A stretch of 64,000 nt of DNA from JBFGJH01 sp041586155 (GTDB lineage: Bacteria > Actinomycetota > Acidimicrobiia > Spongiisociales > JAENVV01). The number at the start of each line of letters is the position of its first letter. The first letter of the stretch is position 1. A program made the translations under genes and the position numbers. The notes beneath the pieces are model-generated. The model was not told the origin of the DNA, did no database searches, and saw nothing but the letters and a program-made list of their open reading frames with translations. Below are positions 1-8,500 of the stretch, piece by piece. The stretch lies in NCBI GenBank assembly GCA_041586155.1, contig JBFHAT010000004.1, forward strand, positions 52,832 through 116,831, written 5' to 3'.

Positions 1-1184
1 AGCTCTTCAAACAGCTGTTGATGATCGGCGGCGTCGACCGCTACTACCAGATCGCCCGCTGCTACCGAGACGAGGACTTCCGCAGCGACCGGCAGCTCGA
101 ATTCACGCAGTTGGACCTCGAAGGAGCATTCTGGAGCGAAGCCGACGTGCAGGCTACGGTCGAGGCGGCAGTGGCGGCGGCGGTGCAAGCGGTGCGCGGC
201 GTTACGCTCGATGTTCCATTCCCGCGTCTCACCCACGCCGAGGCGATGGATCGGTTCGGAACCGACAAACCCGACGTCCGGTTCGGCATGGAGATCGTCG
301 ATCTGTCCAAGGTGTTCGCCGGCACCGGTTTCAAGGGATTTGGCTCGGTGCTCGACGGCGGGGGCGTGGTTCGGGGCATCAATGCAGGTCAATTGGGCTT
401 GTCACGGTCCGGGCTCGACGCTCTGGTCGACGTGGCCGTCGACCAGGGAGCCAAGGGCCTCGTGTGGGCGGTCGTCGAGGACGACGGCTCCTGGCGATCT
501 CCGGTGGCCAAGTTCATCGAGCGATCCGAAACGGATGGAGTCGCCGAGGCGCTCGAGGCGCAACCGGGAGATACCCTGCTGCTCGTTGCCGACGACCCGG
601 CGGTGGTGGCGCCCGTGCTCGGCCATCTCCGGATCGAGCTCGGACGTCCGGATGGGCACGAGGATCTGCGCTTCTTGTGGGTGGTCGATTTCCCCGTGTT
701 CGACGAGACCGACGACGGCGGGCTGGCGCCGTCGCATCACCCGTTCACCGCTCCCTACTCGGTGGAAGAGATGCGAGAGCGGCCAAGGGAGGCGAAGGCG
801 CGGGCCTACGATCTGGTACTCAATGGGAGCGAACTCGGCTCGGGAAGTGTTCGGATCCATGATCCTGCCGTGCAGGAGCAGGTCTTCGACGTCTTGGGGA
901 TCTCCAAGGCCGACGCGGAATCACGGTTCGGATGGTTTCTCCGAGCCCTACGGTTTGGGGCTCCGCCCCACGCCGGATTCGCGGTCGGGCTCGATCGGCT
1001 TCTGGCGATCTTGGTGGAGGCGCCCTCGATCCGCGACGTGATCCCCTTTCCCAAGACACAGCGGGGCGGTGACCCCATGACCAAGTCGCCTTCGCCGGTA
1101 GAGGAGGCACAGCTCCGTGAGCTCGGCCTGGCACTTCGTCCGGAGATCCGGGCGGCGCACGGCGACGACTCGCCGGCGACGTGA
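1..1184 (+). CDS. aspS: Aspartate--tRNA ligase, C-terminal part (5' end outside window)
   Basis: This is the C-terminal two thirds of a class II aminoacyl-tRNA synthetase that charges tRNA-Asp in the cytoplasm. The open frame runs in from the left edge (frame starting at base 3), so the true start is not in the window and the ATG at 18 is internal. Class II motif 2 is visible early (RCYRDEDFRSDRQLEFTQLD), the bacterial insertion (GAD) domain follows, and motif 3 lies near the end (GFAVGLDRLL, then SIRDVIPFPKT). The tail with SPVEEAQLRELGL is typical of bacterial AspRS. The stop overlaps the rarA start as GTGA. Whether the enzyme also charges tRNA-Asn cannot be judged from this part. Confidence 0.95.
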   Translation, partial: LFKQLLMIGGVDRYYQIARCYRDEDFRSDRQLEFTQLDLEGAFWSEADVQATVEAAVAAAVQAVRGVTLDVPFPRLTHAEAMDRFGTDKPDVRFGMEIVDLSKVFAGTGFKGFGSVLDGGGVVRGINAGQLGLSRSGLDALVDVAVDQGAKGLVWAVVEDDGSWRSPVAKFIERSETDGVAEALEAQPGDTLLLVADDPAVVAPVLGHLRIELGRPDGHEDLRFLWVVDFPVFDETDDGGLAPSHHPFTAPYSVEEMRERPREAKARAYDLVLNGSELGSGSVRIHDPAVQEQVFDVLGISKADAESRFGWFLRALRFGAPPHAGFAVGLDRLLAILVEAPSIRDVIPFPKTQRGGDPMTKSPSPVEEAQLRELGLALRPEIRAAHGDDSPAT

Positions 1185-2503
1185 CGGATCTCTTCGAGGC
1201 ACAGAGGGCACAACACCGGCGCGACGCGGCTCCACTTCCGGCTCGGCTCCGACCCGAACGGCTCGAGGAAGTGGTGGGGCACCCCCAGCTGCTCGGTGAT
1301 GGGGCCGCCTTCCGGGCCATGGTCGAGCATGGAAGACCGGTGTCGATGATCCTGTGGGGCCCGCCGGGAACGGGCAAGACCACCCTTGCGCGCCTCGTAG
1401 CTTCGGAAAGCGATGCCGTGTTCGAAGCATTGTCGGCGACTTCGGCGACCGTCAAAGACGTGAGAGCGGTGCTGGCTGCGGCGCTCGACCGCCTGGAGAT
1501 GGAGGGTCGCCGAACGGTGTTGTTCTTGGATGAGATCCACCGATTCAACAAAGCCCAGCAGGACGCGTTGCTGCCGGGTGTCGAGAACGGAACGGTGATC
1601 CTGATCGGCGCCACTACCGAAAACCCGTTCTTCGAGGTCAATTCGCCGCTGATGTCGCGGTGCACACTGTTCCGGATCGATCGTCTGGACAGAGGTGCCG
1701 TGAGGTCGCTGGTCGAACGGGCGATGACCGACGAGCGCGGGCTTGCCGGGATGGCGCTCGACATCGACGAGGCGGGGATCGAAGCTCTTCTCGAGCGCAG
1801 CGGCGGTGACGCACGGCTGGCGCTCAACGCCCTCGAGACCGCCGCCATCGTGGCGACAGGGCGGGGCCAGGCCGTCATCACCGACGCCGACATCGAGGAG
1901 GCCATCCAGCGCCGAATCATCCGCTACGACAAAACCGGTGACCAGCATTACGACGTCATCTCGGCCTTCATCAAGAGTGTGCGCGGCAGCGACCCCGATG
2001 CCGCATTGTTCTGGCTTCACACGATGTTGGAGGCGGGTGAGGACCCGGAGTTCATCGCTCGCCGCCTGATCATCCTCGCCTCGGAGGACGTGGGTCTGGC
2101 CGACCCTGCCGCGCTGCCGTTGGCGGTGGCCGGGTTCCAGGCACTCCAGTTCGTGGGTCTGCCCGAGGCGGCCTTCGCGCTCAGTCACGTCACGGTTCAC
2201 CTGTCGCTGACTCCCAAATCGAACTCGATCACGACGGCGATGGCGTCGGCGAAGGGGGCGGTGCAGGCGAACCCGGGAGCGGAGGTTCCGGCGCATCTTC
2301 GCGACGCCCACTATCGAGGTGCAGCAGTCATCGGGCACGGGGAGGGATACCGCTACCCCCACGACGCTCCCGGCCACTGGATCGCCCAGCAGTATCTGCC
2401 CGATCAGCTCGCCGGCGCCTTGTTCTACGAACCCGGTGACACCGGGGCCGAGCCACTGCTCGCCGACGATCTGACCCGACGGCGATCAGACCGGCCGCGC
2501 TGA
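1181..2503 (+). CDS. rarA: Replication-associated recombination protein A (RarA/MgsA), AAA+ ATPase
   Basis: A 440-residue clamp-loader-like AAA+ ATPase that acts at stalled replication forks and single-strand gaps. Walker A is GPPGTGKTT at about residues 60-68 and Walker B is FLDEIHRF near 115-122. The sensor 1 region reads IGATTENPFFEVN. The C-terminal half contains the MgsA tetramerisation region (ASEDVGLADP, PKSNSI). The GTG start at 1181 overlaps the aspS stop by four bases, and the protein begins MTDLFEAQR, a common RarA N-terminus. It is followed after about 70 bases by alaS, a neighbour order frequent in Gram-positive genomes. Confidence 0.95.
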   Translation: MTDLFEAQRAQHRRDAAPLPARLRPERLEEVVGHPQLLGDGAAFRAMVEHGRPVSMILWGPPGTGKTTLARLVASESDAVFEALSATSATVKDVRAVLAAALDRLEMEGRRTVLFLDEIHRFNKAQQDALLPGVENGTVILIGATTENPFFEVNSPLMSRCTLFRIDRLDRGAVRSLVERAMTDERGLAGMALDIDEAGIEALLERSGGDARLALNALETAAIVATGRGQAVITDADIEEAIQRRIIRYDKTGDQHYDVISAFIKSVRGSDPDAALFWLHTMLEAGEDPEFIARRLIILASEDVGLADPAALPLAVAGFQALQFVGLPEAAFALSHVTVHLSLTPKSNSITTAMASAKGAVQANPGAEVPAHLRDAHYRGAAVIGHGEGYRYPHDAPGHWIAQQYLPDQLAGALFYEPGDTGAEPLLADDLTRRRSDRPR

Positions 2504-2556
2504 CGGCCGCGGGTCGCTTGGTCGGCAAGGCCGGGCCTGGGATCGGGCAGCGGCGC

Positions 2557-2562
2557 TATCCT
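2557..2562 (+). promoter_or_regulatory. -10 hexamer TATCCT just upstream of alaS
   Basis: TATCCT ends 12 bases before the alaS ATG at 2575. At the usual distance from a -10 box, transcription would start about five bases before the codon, giving a nearly leaderless mRNA. No clear Shine-Dalgarno lies between the hexamer and the start, and no good -35 is seen. Confidence 0.5.
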
Positions 2563-2574
2563 GCGAATCTCCTT

Positions 2575-5199
2575 ATGCATTCTGCTCAGCTCCGACGAGC
2601 GTTCCTCGACTTCTTCGCGGCCCGTGACCACGTGGTCCGTCCTTCTGCGTCGCTGATTCCCGTCGATCCGACCCTGTTGCTCACCAACGCCGGCATGGTC
2701 CCTTTCAAGCCCTACTTCTTGGGCGAGGAACCCGCCCCCTTCGATCGTGCCGTGTCTGTGCAGAAGTGTGTGCGCACCATCGATATCGACATCATCGGCA
2801 CCACCGCTCGCCACTTGTCGTTCTTCGAGATGATGGGCAACTTCTCGTTCGGCGACTACTTCAAGTCGGACGCGATCGCGTACGCCCACGAGTTCGTCAC
2901 CGAGGTCCTCGGGCTCGAGGAGGACGGCTTGTGGTACACCGTCCACGAGACCGACGAGGAGGCCAGGGCGATCTGGCTGGACCAGGAACGGATCGCTCCG
3001 GAACGGGTCCAGTTCGGAGGGAAGGACAACTTCTGGCAGATGGGCGTGCCGGGCCCGTGCGGTCCGAGCTCAGAGATCTTCTATGACCGCGGCGAGCAAT
3101 ATGGCGAGGGCGGAGGTCCCATCGGCGGCGACGAGGACCGGTACGTCGAGATCTGGAACCTCGTGTTCATGCAGAACATCCAGGACGCGCCGTATCACGT
3201 CATCGGTGACTTGCCGGCAAAGAACATCGACACGGGGATGGGGTTGGAGCGCACCGCCATGGTCCTTCAAGGAGCCGAGTCGGGGTTCGAGGTCGACACG
3301 CTGCGAGCGATGATCGATCGGGGAAGTCGCTTCACCGGAGTTGCGTATGGCGCGGACCCCATGTCCGACGTGTCGTTGAGGATCATCGGTGACCACGGCA
3401 GGACCGTGACGATGCTCATCGCAGACGGCGTGCGGCCATCCAACACCGGCCGCGGCTACGTCTTGCGGCGGGTGATGCGTCGAGCAGTGCGTCACGCGTG
3501 GCAGTTGGGTGGGAGCGGCCTGATCATGCCCGACTTGGTCGAGACGTGCGTCACGGTCATGAAAGACGGCTATCCGGAGCTGGTCGAAAAACAGGACCTG
3601 ATTGCCGAAATCGTCGAGCGCGAAGAGGCGCGGTTCCGCCAGACGCTCGCCTCCGGGCACACCCTTCTGGCCAGTGAGCTGGAGAGCCTCGACGAGGGCT
3701 CGGCGCTGCCCGGCGAGGTGGCGTTCAAGCTGCACGACACCTTCGGGTTTCCGATCGAGCTCACCCAAGAGGTCGCAGCCGAAGCCGGAGTGGTCGTCGA
3801 CGAAGCCGGCTTCGAGGCGGCCATGGCCGAGCAGCGAGAACGGGCCAAGGCTGCGTTCAAGGGTGGCGTCGAAGCTGAAACCGGCCAGATGTACTTGCGC
3901 CTGCAGGACGAGATCGGCCCCACCGAGTTCGTTGGGTACGTAGCTGAGGCGGCTCACGCCACGGTGCTGGCGGTGCTCCGCGAGGGCGAGCAGGTCGACG
4001 AGGCGGAATCCGGCCAGCAGATCGAGGTCTTCTTGGACGTCACTCCGTTCTACGCGGAGTCGGGCGGTCAGGTGGGAGACACGGGCACGATCACCACCGA
4101 GTCGGGGGTGATTGCGGTGCACGACACCCAACATGCCTTGCAGGGCTTCCACGGTCATCGCGGTCGCGTCGTCGATGGCACCGTCCGGGTGGGCCAGCCC
4201 GCCGAACTGCAGATCGACTCACTCCGGCGAGAACACATACGAAAGTCACACACCGGAACGCACATCCTCCATTGGGCTTTGCGCGACGTGGTGGGAGACC
4301 ACGCCCATCAGGCGGGATCGCTGGTGGAGGCGGGGCGGCTCCGATTCGATTTCAGCCACTTCGCCGGCCTCACCTCTGAGGAGAAAGGCGCCATCGAGCG
4401 GCTCACGAACGAGAAGATCATCGCCAATGCGGCCGTGTCGACGGAGGAGACGACGATGGAGGAGGCCAAGCAGCGCGGCGCGCTGGCCTTTTTCGGTGAC
4501 AAGTACGGCGACCGTGTGCGGGTGGTCGAAATCGGCGGCTTCTCGACGGAGCTCTGCGGCGGGACGCATACGCCGTCTGCCGGACAGGTCGGGCCCGTCC
4601 TCCTGACCTCGGAGTCGTCGATCGGGTCGAACGTACGCCGGGTCGAGGCCCTGACCGGCGAAGCCGCATACGAGCAGATCGTGGCCATGCGGGATGCCTT
4701 GCAGACCTCAGCCGCTGCGTTGCGCACCGGTCCGTTCGACGTTCCGGCGCGGTTGGAGTCGCTGCTCGAAACCAACCGCCAGCTCGAAGAGCGGCTCGAG
4801 CAGATGACAGCCAAATCCCGTGGCGAGCAATCAGGAGAGCTGGCTGCGGGCGCCGAGCAGCTCGGCGATCATCGTTACGTCGTGGCATCGGCGGGCGATG
4901 TGCCCCCTGATGCGCTCCGTCAGCTGGCGCTGGCTGTGCGCGAGCGGCTCGGGAACGGCGTGGTCGTGCTGGGGTCGGCTCCTGCGGGGAAGGGAGCCCT
5001 GATCGGTGTCGTGACGAAGGATCTGGTGGAGCGGGGACTGTCGGCGGCCGAGCTGATCACACCGGCGGCACGCCAGCTCGGTGGCGGTGGCAGCCGCGAC
5101 CCGGAACTCGCCCAAGCGGGGGGACCTCACGGCGAGCACCTGCAAACAGCGCTCGACACCGCCCGCAGCGCGGTGGAGGCGGCGCTGGCGGGGGTCTGA
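2575..5199 (+). CDS. alaS: Alanine--tRNA ligase
   Basis: An 874-residue AlaRS of normal length. The N-terminal class II catalytic core has the typical TNAGMVPFKPYFLG and RHLSFFEMMGNFSFGDYFK segments. The editing domain carries the zinc ligands HTGTH (H559, H563) and CGGTH (C661, H665). The C-terminal C-Ala domain holds the terminal GGGGSRDPELAQAGG motif. The frame is open upstream to 2518, but ATG 2575 (MHSAQLRRAFLDFF) fits the family start and sits just behind a TATCCT -10 box. It is followed closely by ruvX and mltG, a common AlaRS neighbourhood. Confidence 0.96.
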   Translation: MHSAQLRRAFLDFFAARDHVVRPSASLIPVDPTLLLTNAGMVPFKPYFLGEEPAPFDRAVSVQKCVRTIDIDIIGTTARHLSFFEMMGNFSFGDYFKSDAIAYAHEFVTEVLGLEEDGLWYTVHETDEEARAIWLDQERIAPERVQFGGKDNFWQMGVPGPCGPSSEIFYDRGEQYGEGGGPIGGDEDRYVEIWNLVFMQNIQDAPYHVIGDLPAKNIDTGMGLERTAMVLQGAESGFEVDTLRAMIDRGSRFTGVAYGADPMSDVSLRIIGDHGRTVTMLIADGVRPSNTGRGYVLRRVMRRAVRHAWQLGGSGLIMPDLVETCVTVMKDGYPELVEKQDLIAEIVEREEARFRQTLASGHTLLASELESLDEGSALPGEVAFKLHDTFGFPIELTQEVAAEAGVVVDEAGFEAAMAEQRERAKAAFKGGVEAETGQMYLRLQDEIGPTEFVGYVAEAAHATVLAVLREGEQVDEAESGQQIEVFLDVTPFYAESGGQVGDTGTITTESGVIAVHDTQHALQGFHGHRGRVVDGTVRVGQPAELQIDSLRREHIRKSHTGTHILHWALRDVVGDHAHQAGSLVEAGRLRFDFSHFAGLTSEEKGAIERLTNEKIIANAAVSTEETTMEEAKQRGALAFFGDKYGDRVRVVEIGGFSTELCGGTHTPSAGQVGPVLLTSESSIGSNVRRVEALTGEAAYEQIVAMRDALQTSAAALRTGPFDVPARLESLLETNRQLEERLEQMTAKSRGEQSGELAAGAEQLGDHRYVVASAGDVPPDALRQLALAVRERLGNGVVVLGSAPAGKGALIGVVTKDLVERGLSAAELITPAARQLGGGGSRDPELAQAGGPHGEHLQTALDTARSAVEAALAGV

Positions 5200-5205
5200 G
5201 TCGCC

Positions 5206-5610
5206 ATGGGTCGTATCATGGGCATCGACTATGGGACCCACCGAGTAGGCGTGGCCTTGTCCGATCCCCTTCACATCACAGCGCAGCCGTGCGAGGTCGT
5301 GGCGGTCGATGATCAACTCCTCGATCGCTTGGCAGCCATCGTCCGCGAACACGACGTCGAGCGAATCGTCGTCGGGCTGCCTGTATCGCTGTCCGGCGAT
5401 GAAGGCCCTGCTGCCGTCGCAGCGCGCACGCTGGCTGAGGAGATCGACCGGCGCGTCGAAGTCGACGTCGAGCTCGCCGACGAGCGCTTCACGACGAAGA
5501 CCGCAGAAGAGGCGCTGCTGCAAGGGAACGTACGCCGGTCCCGCCGCAAGGAGGTCATCGACAAGGTGGCGGCCGCGGTGATGTTGCAGCAGTGGTTGGA
5601 CCGGCGATGA
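5206..5610 (+). CDS. ruvX: Putative Holliday junction resolvase / pre-16S rRNA nuclease (YqgF/RuvX)
   Basis: A 134-residue RNase H-fold protein of the YqgF family, which is implicated in 16S rRNA 5' maturation and possibly in Holliday junction cleavage. The first acidic motif is GIDYGTHRVGVALSD, the central strand reads RIVVGLPVSLSG, and the C-terminal acidic motif is DERFTTKTAE. The start could be ATG 5206 or ATG 5218 (MGIDYG); neither has a strong ribosome site. It lies seven bases after alaS, and its stop overlaps the mltG start as ATGA, so the three genes are probably co-transcribed. Confidence 0.9.
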   Translation: MGRIMGIDYGTHRVGVALSDPLHITAQPCEVVAVDDQLLDRLAAIVREHDVERIVVGLPVSLSGDEGPAAVAARTLAEEIDRRVEVDVELADERFTTKTAEEALLQGNVRRSRRKEVIDKVAAAVMLQQWLDRR

Positions 5611-6692
5611 TCGAGGAGGAAGTCCAGTCGAGGCGGCGAGGTGTCATCGTCCTGCTGGTGGTCGTGGCGGTGGGGTTGGCGGTCTGGTTCGGTGCCACCA
5701 CGCTGGCCGGATTCGCTCGCGGCGCGGTCGCCGGTGGGCCCTCGACGACCCGGGTCGACCTTCCGGCCGGCACCCCTGTCGAGGTCAACGTGCCTCCCGG
5801 CTCCTCGGCGAGATCGATCGCCGCGCTCCTCGAAAGGGAAGGTGTCATCGGCAGCGCCCTCGAGTTCGAAGTCGCTGCTCGGTCCGAGGGAGTCGCCGGA
5901 TCGCTGGCGGCCGGCACGTACGAGTTGACCGCCGGGATGTCTGTCGAGGACGCCATTGCCGTGCTGGTCGAAGGACCGGTCGTCGAGACCTACAGCCTGA
6001 TCGTGCGCGAGGGTTTGCGGATCGAAGAGGTGCTCGACACGATCGCCGAGCAGTCGGCGCATTCCGTCGCGGAACTGGAAACAGCACTCATCTCGGGAGA
6101 AGTCGATTCCATGCTCCTGCCGCCTGGAGAGGGAGATGAGCTCACCGATTGGGAAGGCTTGTTGTTCCCGGCAACCTATGACTTCGTGCCAGAAGCGTCC
6201 CCGAGTGGGATCCTGCAACGTCTGGCGCGCGAGATGGACGGCCGGGTCTCCACCCTGGACCTCGGCGCTTGGGAGGCGGAGGGTTACACCCCGTACGAGG
6301 CGCTCGTGATGGCGTCGATCGTCGAAGCCGAGACCCGCGTGGACGACGATCGCCCACTGGTGGCTTCGGTGATCGCCAACCGGCTCGAACAAGGCATGCC
6401 TCTGCAGATCGACGCGACGGTGCTGTACGCGATGGGGGAGCGGGGCGTGGGACTCACCCTGTCCGACTTGGAGATCGACTCGCCGTACAACACCTACCAG
6501 AACTTGGGTCTCCCGCCGACTCCGATTGGTGTGCCGGGCCAAGCCTCGCTCGACGCAGTGGCCGATCCACCAGCAACGGACTACCTCTACTACGTGTTGA
6601 CGTCAGCGGACGGCACCCACAGCTTCACTGCCAACTACGACGAGTTCCTACGCTGGAAGGAGCAAGCCCAAGCTGAGGGCCTCTTCCCGTGA
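5607..6692 (+). CDS. mltG: Endolytic murein transglycosylase MltG (YceG family)
   Basis: A 361-residue membrane-anchored lytic transglycosylase that cuts nascent peptidoglycan strands and is thought to set glycan chain ends. A short basic N-terminus (SRRRG) precedes one transmembrane helix at roughly residues 14-35. The periplasmic-side part has the LysM-like subdomain (PPGSSARSIAALLEREGVI) and the YceG catalytic core (MASIVEAETR with the conserved Glu, then PYNTYQNLGLPPTPIGVPG). I chose ATG 5607 because it overlaps the ruvX stop as ATGA; an in-frame GTG exists at 5592. The alaS-ruvX-mltG-aroE order is widely conserved in Gram-positive bacteria. Confidence 0.94.
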   Translation: MIEEEVQSRRRGVIVLLVVVAVGLAVWFGATTLAGFARGAVAGGPSTTRVDLPAGTPVEVNVPPGSSARSIAALLEREGVIGSALEFEVAARSEGVAGSLAAGTYELTAGMSVEDAIAVLVEGPVVETYSLIVREGLRIEEVLDTIAEQSAHSVAELETALISGEVDSMLLPPGEGDELTDWEGLLFPATYDFVPEASPSGILQRLAREMDGRVSTLDLGAWEAEGYTPYEALVMASIVEAETRVDDDRPLVASVIANRLEQGMPLQIDATVLYAMGERGVGLTLSDLEIDSPYNTYQNLGLPPTPIGVPGQASLDAVADPPATDYLYYVLTSADGTHSFTANYDEFLRWKEQAQAEGLFP

Positions 6693-7477
6693 TGGAGCTG
6701 GTGGTGCTGGGAGATCCGGTCGCCCATTCGCTCTCACCTGCCATACATCGGGCCGCCATGGCGGCGGCTGGCATCGCCGGGAGATACTCCGCCCGACGGG
6801 TCGGACCGTCGGGTGTGATGACGGCAATGGCCGAGATGCGCACGGGAGCACTGCACGGGGCCAACATCACGATGCCGCACAAGCGCCTCGCCGCTTCGCT
6901 GCCCGACGAGCTGACGCCACCGGCGCGGCGGGCAGGATCGGTGAACACCTGGCGACCGGTCGGTGAGTGGATCGTGGGGGATTCGACTGACGGCGCCGGC
7001 GTCCGCTTCGCCTGGGCGAGGGCAGGGATACCTGACGATGCACGGCCGCTGATCCTGGGCGGGGGAGGGGCGGCAGCCGCCGCCCTGATCGAGCTCGAAC
7101 ACCTGCAGCCGGCGCTGTCCACTCGCCGTCCAGGAGCGGCGGTCGATCTGCTCGGCCGTCTGCGGCTGGATGCCGAACTGGTCCCCTGGGGTCAGCCCAT
7201 CCCCGAGGCCGTGGTCGTCAATGCCACGCCTATCGGCATGAACGGCGAGAGGCTGCCGCCCGCGTTGCTGAGCGTTGCGTCGGGGCTCATCGACATGGCG
7301 TACGGCCCCACGGCCACCCCTTCGGTGTTGGCAGCCCGGTCGGCGGGCCTGCCCGTTGGGGACGGTCTCGAGATGCTGGTCGGCCAGGCAGCTGCGTCCT
7401 TCCGATTGTGGACAGGGGTCCAGCCCGACATCGAAGCCATGCTGGGAGCGGCCAAAGCGCTCAAGCACGCTCCGTGA
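6692..7477 (+). CDS. aroE: Shikimate dehydrogenase
   Basis: A 261-residue NADP-dependent enzyme that reduces 3-dehydroshikimate to shikimate in aromatic amino acid synthesis. The N-terminal substrate domain has GDPVAHSLSPAIH and NITMPHK with the catalytic Lys. The dinucleotide loop is LGGGGAAAAAL, and VVNATPIGM and the C-terminal GLEMLVGQAA are typical. ATG 6692 overlaps the mltG stop (TGATG); GTG 6689 is an alternative. Two other shikimate genes, aroC and aroB, lie 12 kb downstream on the far side of the pilus cluster. Confidence 0.93.
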   Translation: MELVVLGDPVAHSLSPAIHRAAMAAAGIAGRYSARRVGPSGVMTAMAEMRTGALHGANITMPHKRLAASLPDELTPPARRAGSVNTWRPVGEWIVGDSTDGAGVRFAWARAGIPDDARPLILGGGGAAAAALIELEHLQPALSTRRPGAAVDLLGRLRLDAELVPWGQPIPEAVVVNATPIGMNGERLPPALLSVASGLIDMAYGPTATPSVLAARSAGLPVGDGLEMLVGQAAASFRLWTGVQPDIEAMLGAAKALKHAP

Positions 7478-7518
7478 CTCGCCGAAACATCGTCGGTAAG
7501 CATGAAGGAGTCAATGCC

Positions 7519-8493
7519 ATGGCACTGAGTGGACGCCTCGAGTCGATCCCACTGCCCGAAGTGCTCCGTCTCCTGGCCCGTGCCGGCAAGACCGGTTGCC
7601 TTCGGGTGGAGGCTGGTCAGATGGAGGGGAAGCTGTACCTCGCCGACGGAGAGTTGACGTACTCGACCACCCGTCGTGACGACGACCTGCGGGCCGACCT
7701 GCTCAATGCGGGGTTTGTCACCGCCGATCAATGGCTGCTGGTAGAACGGCGCGAACGCGACCTCCTCGATGTGCTTCAGCCGGGTCGCACGGTTGGGGAG
7801 CTGCGCGATTTCCTCGCCGAGCAAGGCACCGAGGTGGTGTTCCGCCTGCAGCGTCCCGGTCGCGGCACATTCGATTTCGCCGACGACGAGCGGCCTCGTT
7901 ACGAATCTGGCCAGTCCGTCGACATCGAGAAGGCGCTGGCCGAAGCCGAACGCCGGGTGGCGGAGTGGGCTGAGATCGAAGAGGTCATCCCGTCTACCAA
8001 ACACCGGCTGCGGATGGCGTCGAGTTTGCCCGAAGGTGCTCGAGATGTCACCGTCACGGCACCCACATGGCGCCTACTGTCGGCGTTGGGCGGTCAGGGG
8101 ACCGTCGAAGATGTAGCCGAGCGGATCGGGTCGAGCGACTTCGTCGTGGCCCAAGCGCTGGCATCGATGGTCCGGTCGGGCCTCGTGGAGCTGAGCGAGA
8201 CGCTCGCCTCGGCACGATACAGCTACAACGCCACCGACTACGGCCACGAAAACGCTGCCGAGGCGTCGGACGACGAGGAGACGAACGAGGAGGAGCCGGA
8301 CGAGACCGAGTTGCTCGGTGGGCTGCTCTCGTCGATTGAATCCGACGAAAAGGAGTCCGACGTGCAGATCCTCGATTCGTCCTATGACGCCAGTTTCGAG
8401 GTCGAGGGAAGTCTTTCCGAACGGGCCGCGGCCATGCGCGAAGCCAACGAGCTGCGCGCCCTGGCCAACGAGCTGACCGACCTGAGCGAATAG
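7519..8493 (+). CDS. DUF4388 (PATAN-like) protein, probable type IV pilus regulator
   Basis: A 324-residue cytoplasmic protein. The N-terminal about 100 residues (ALSGRLESIPLPEVLRLL, KTGCLRVEAG, GKLYLADGEL) match the DUF4388 pattern, the PatA N-terminal-like domain. The middle contains a winged-helix-like segment (LLSALGGQGTVEDVAERIG ... ALASMVRSGLVEL), and the C-terminus is acidic (DDEETNEEEPDETE). ATG 7519 is preferred over the longer open frame because GAAGGAG lies eight bases upstream. In cyanobacteria PATAN proteins bind PilB-type ATPases, and here the gene is seven bases ahead of pilB, so a role in controlling pilus extension is a reasonable inference but is not proven. Confidence 0.75.
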   Translation: MALSGRLESIPLPEVLRLLARAGKTGCLRVEAGQMEGKLYLADGELTYSTTRRDDDLRADLLNAGFVTADQWLLVERRERDLLDVLQPGRTVGELRDFLAEQGTEVVFRLQRPGRGTFDFADDERPRYESGQSVDIEKALAEAERRVAEWAEIEEVIPSTKHRLRMASSLPEGARDVTVTAPTWRLLSALGGQGTVEDVAERIGSSDFVVAQALASMVRSGLVELSETLASARYSYNATDYGHENAAEASDDEETNEEEPDETELLGGLLSSIESDEKESDVQILDSSYDASFEVEGSLSERAAAMREANELRALANELTDLSE

Positions 8494-8500
8494 CAGCATC

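Noticed and set aside
806..2377. Minus-strand ORF of 523 codons across aspS and rarA
   Set aside because: It lies entirely antisense to two well-recognised genes, has an Arg/His-rich composition typical of a GC-rich shadow frame, and shows no domain.
5313..6542. Minus-strand ORF of 409 codons opposite ruvX and mltG
   Set aside because: Antisense shadow of two clear genes; no recognisable motif or ribosome site.
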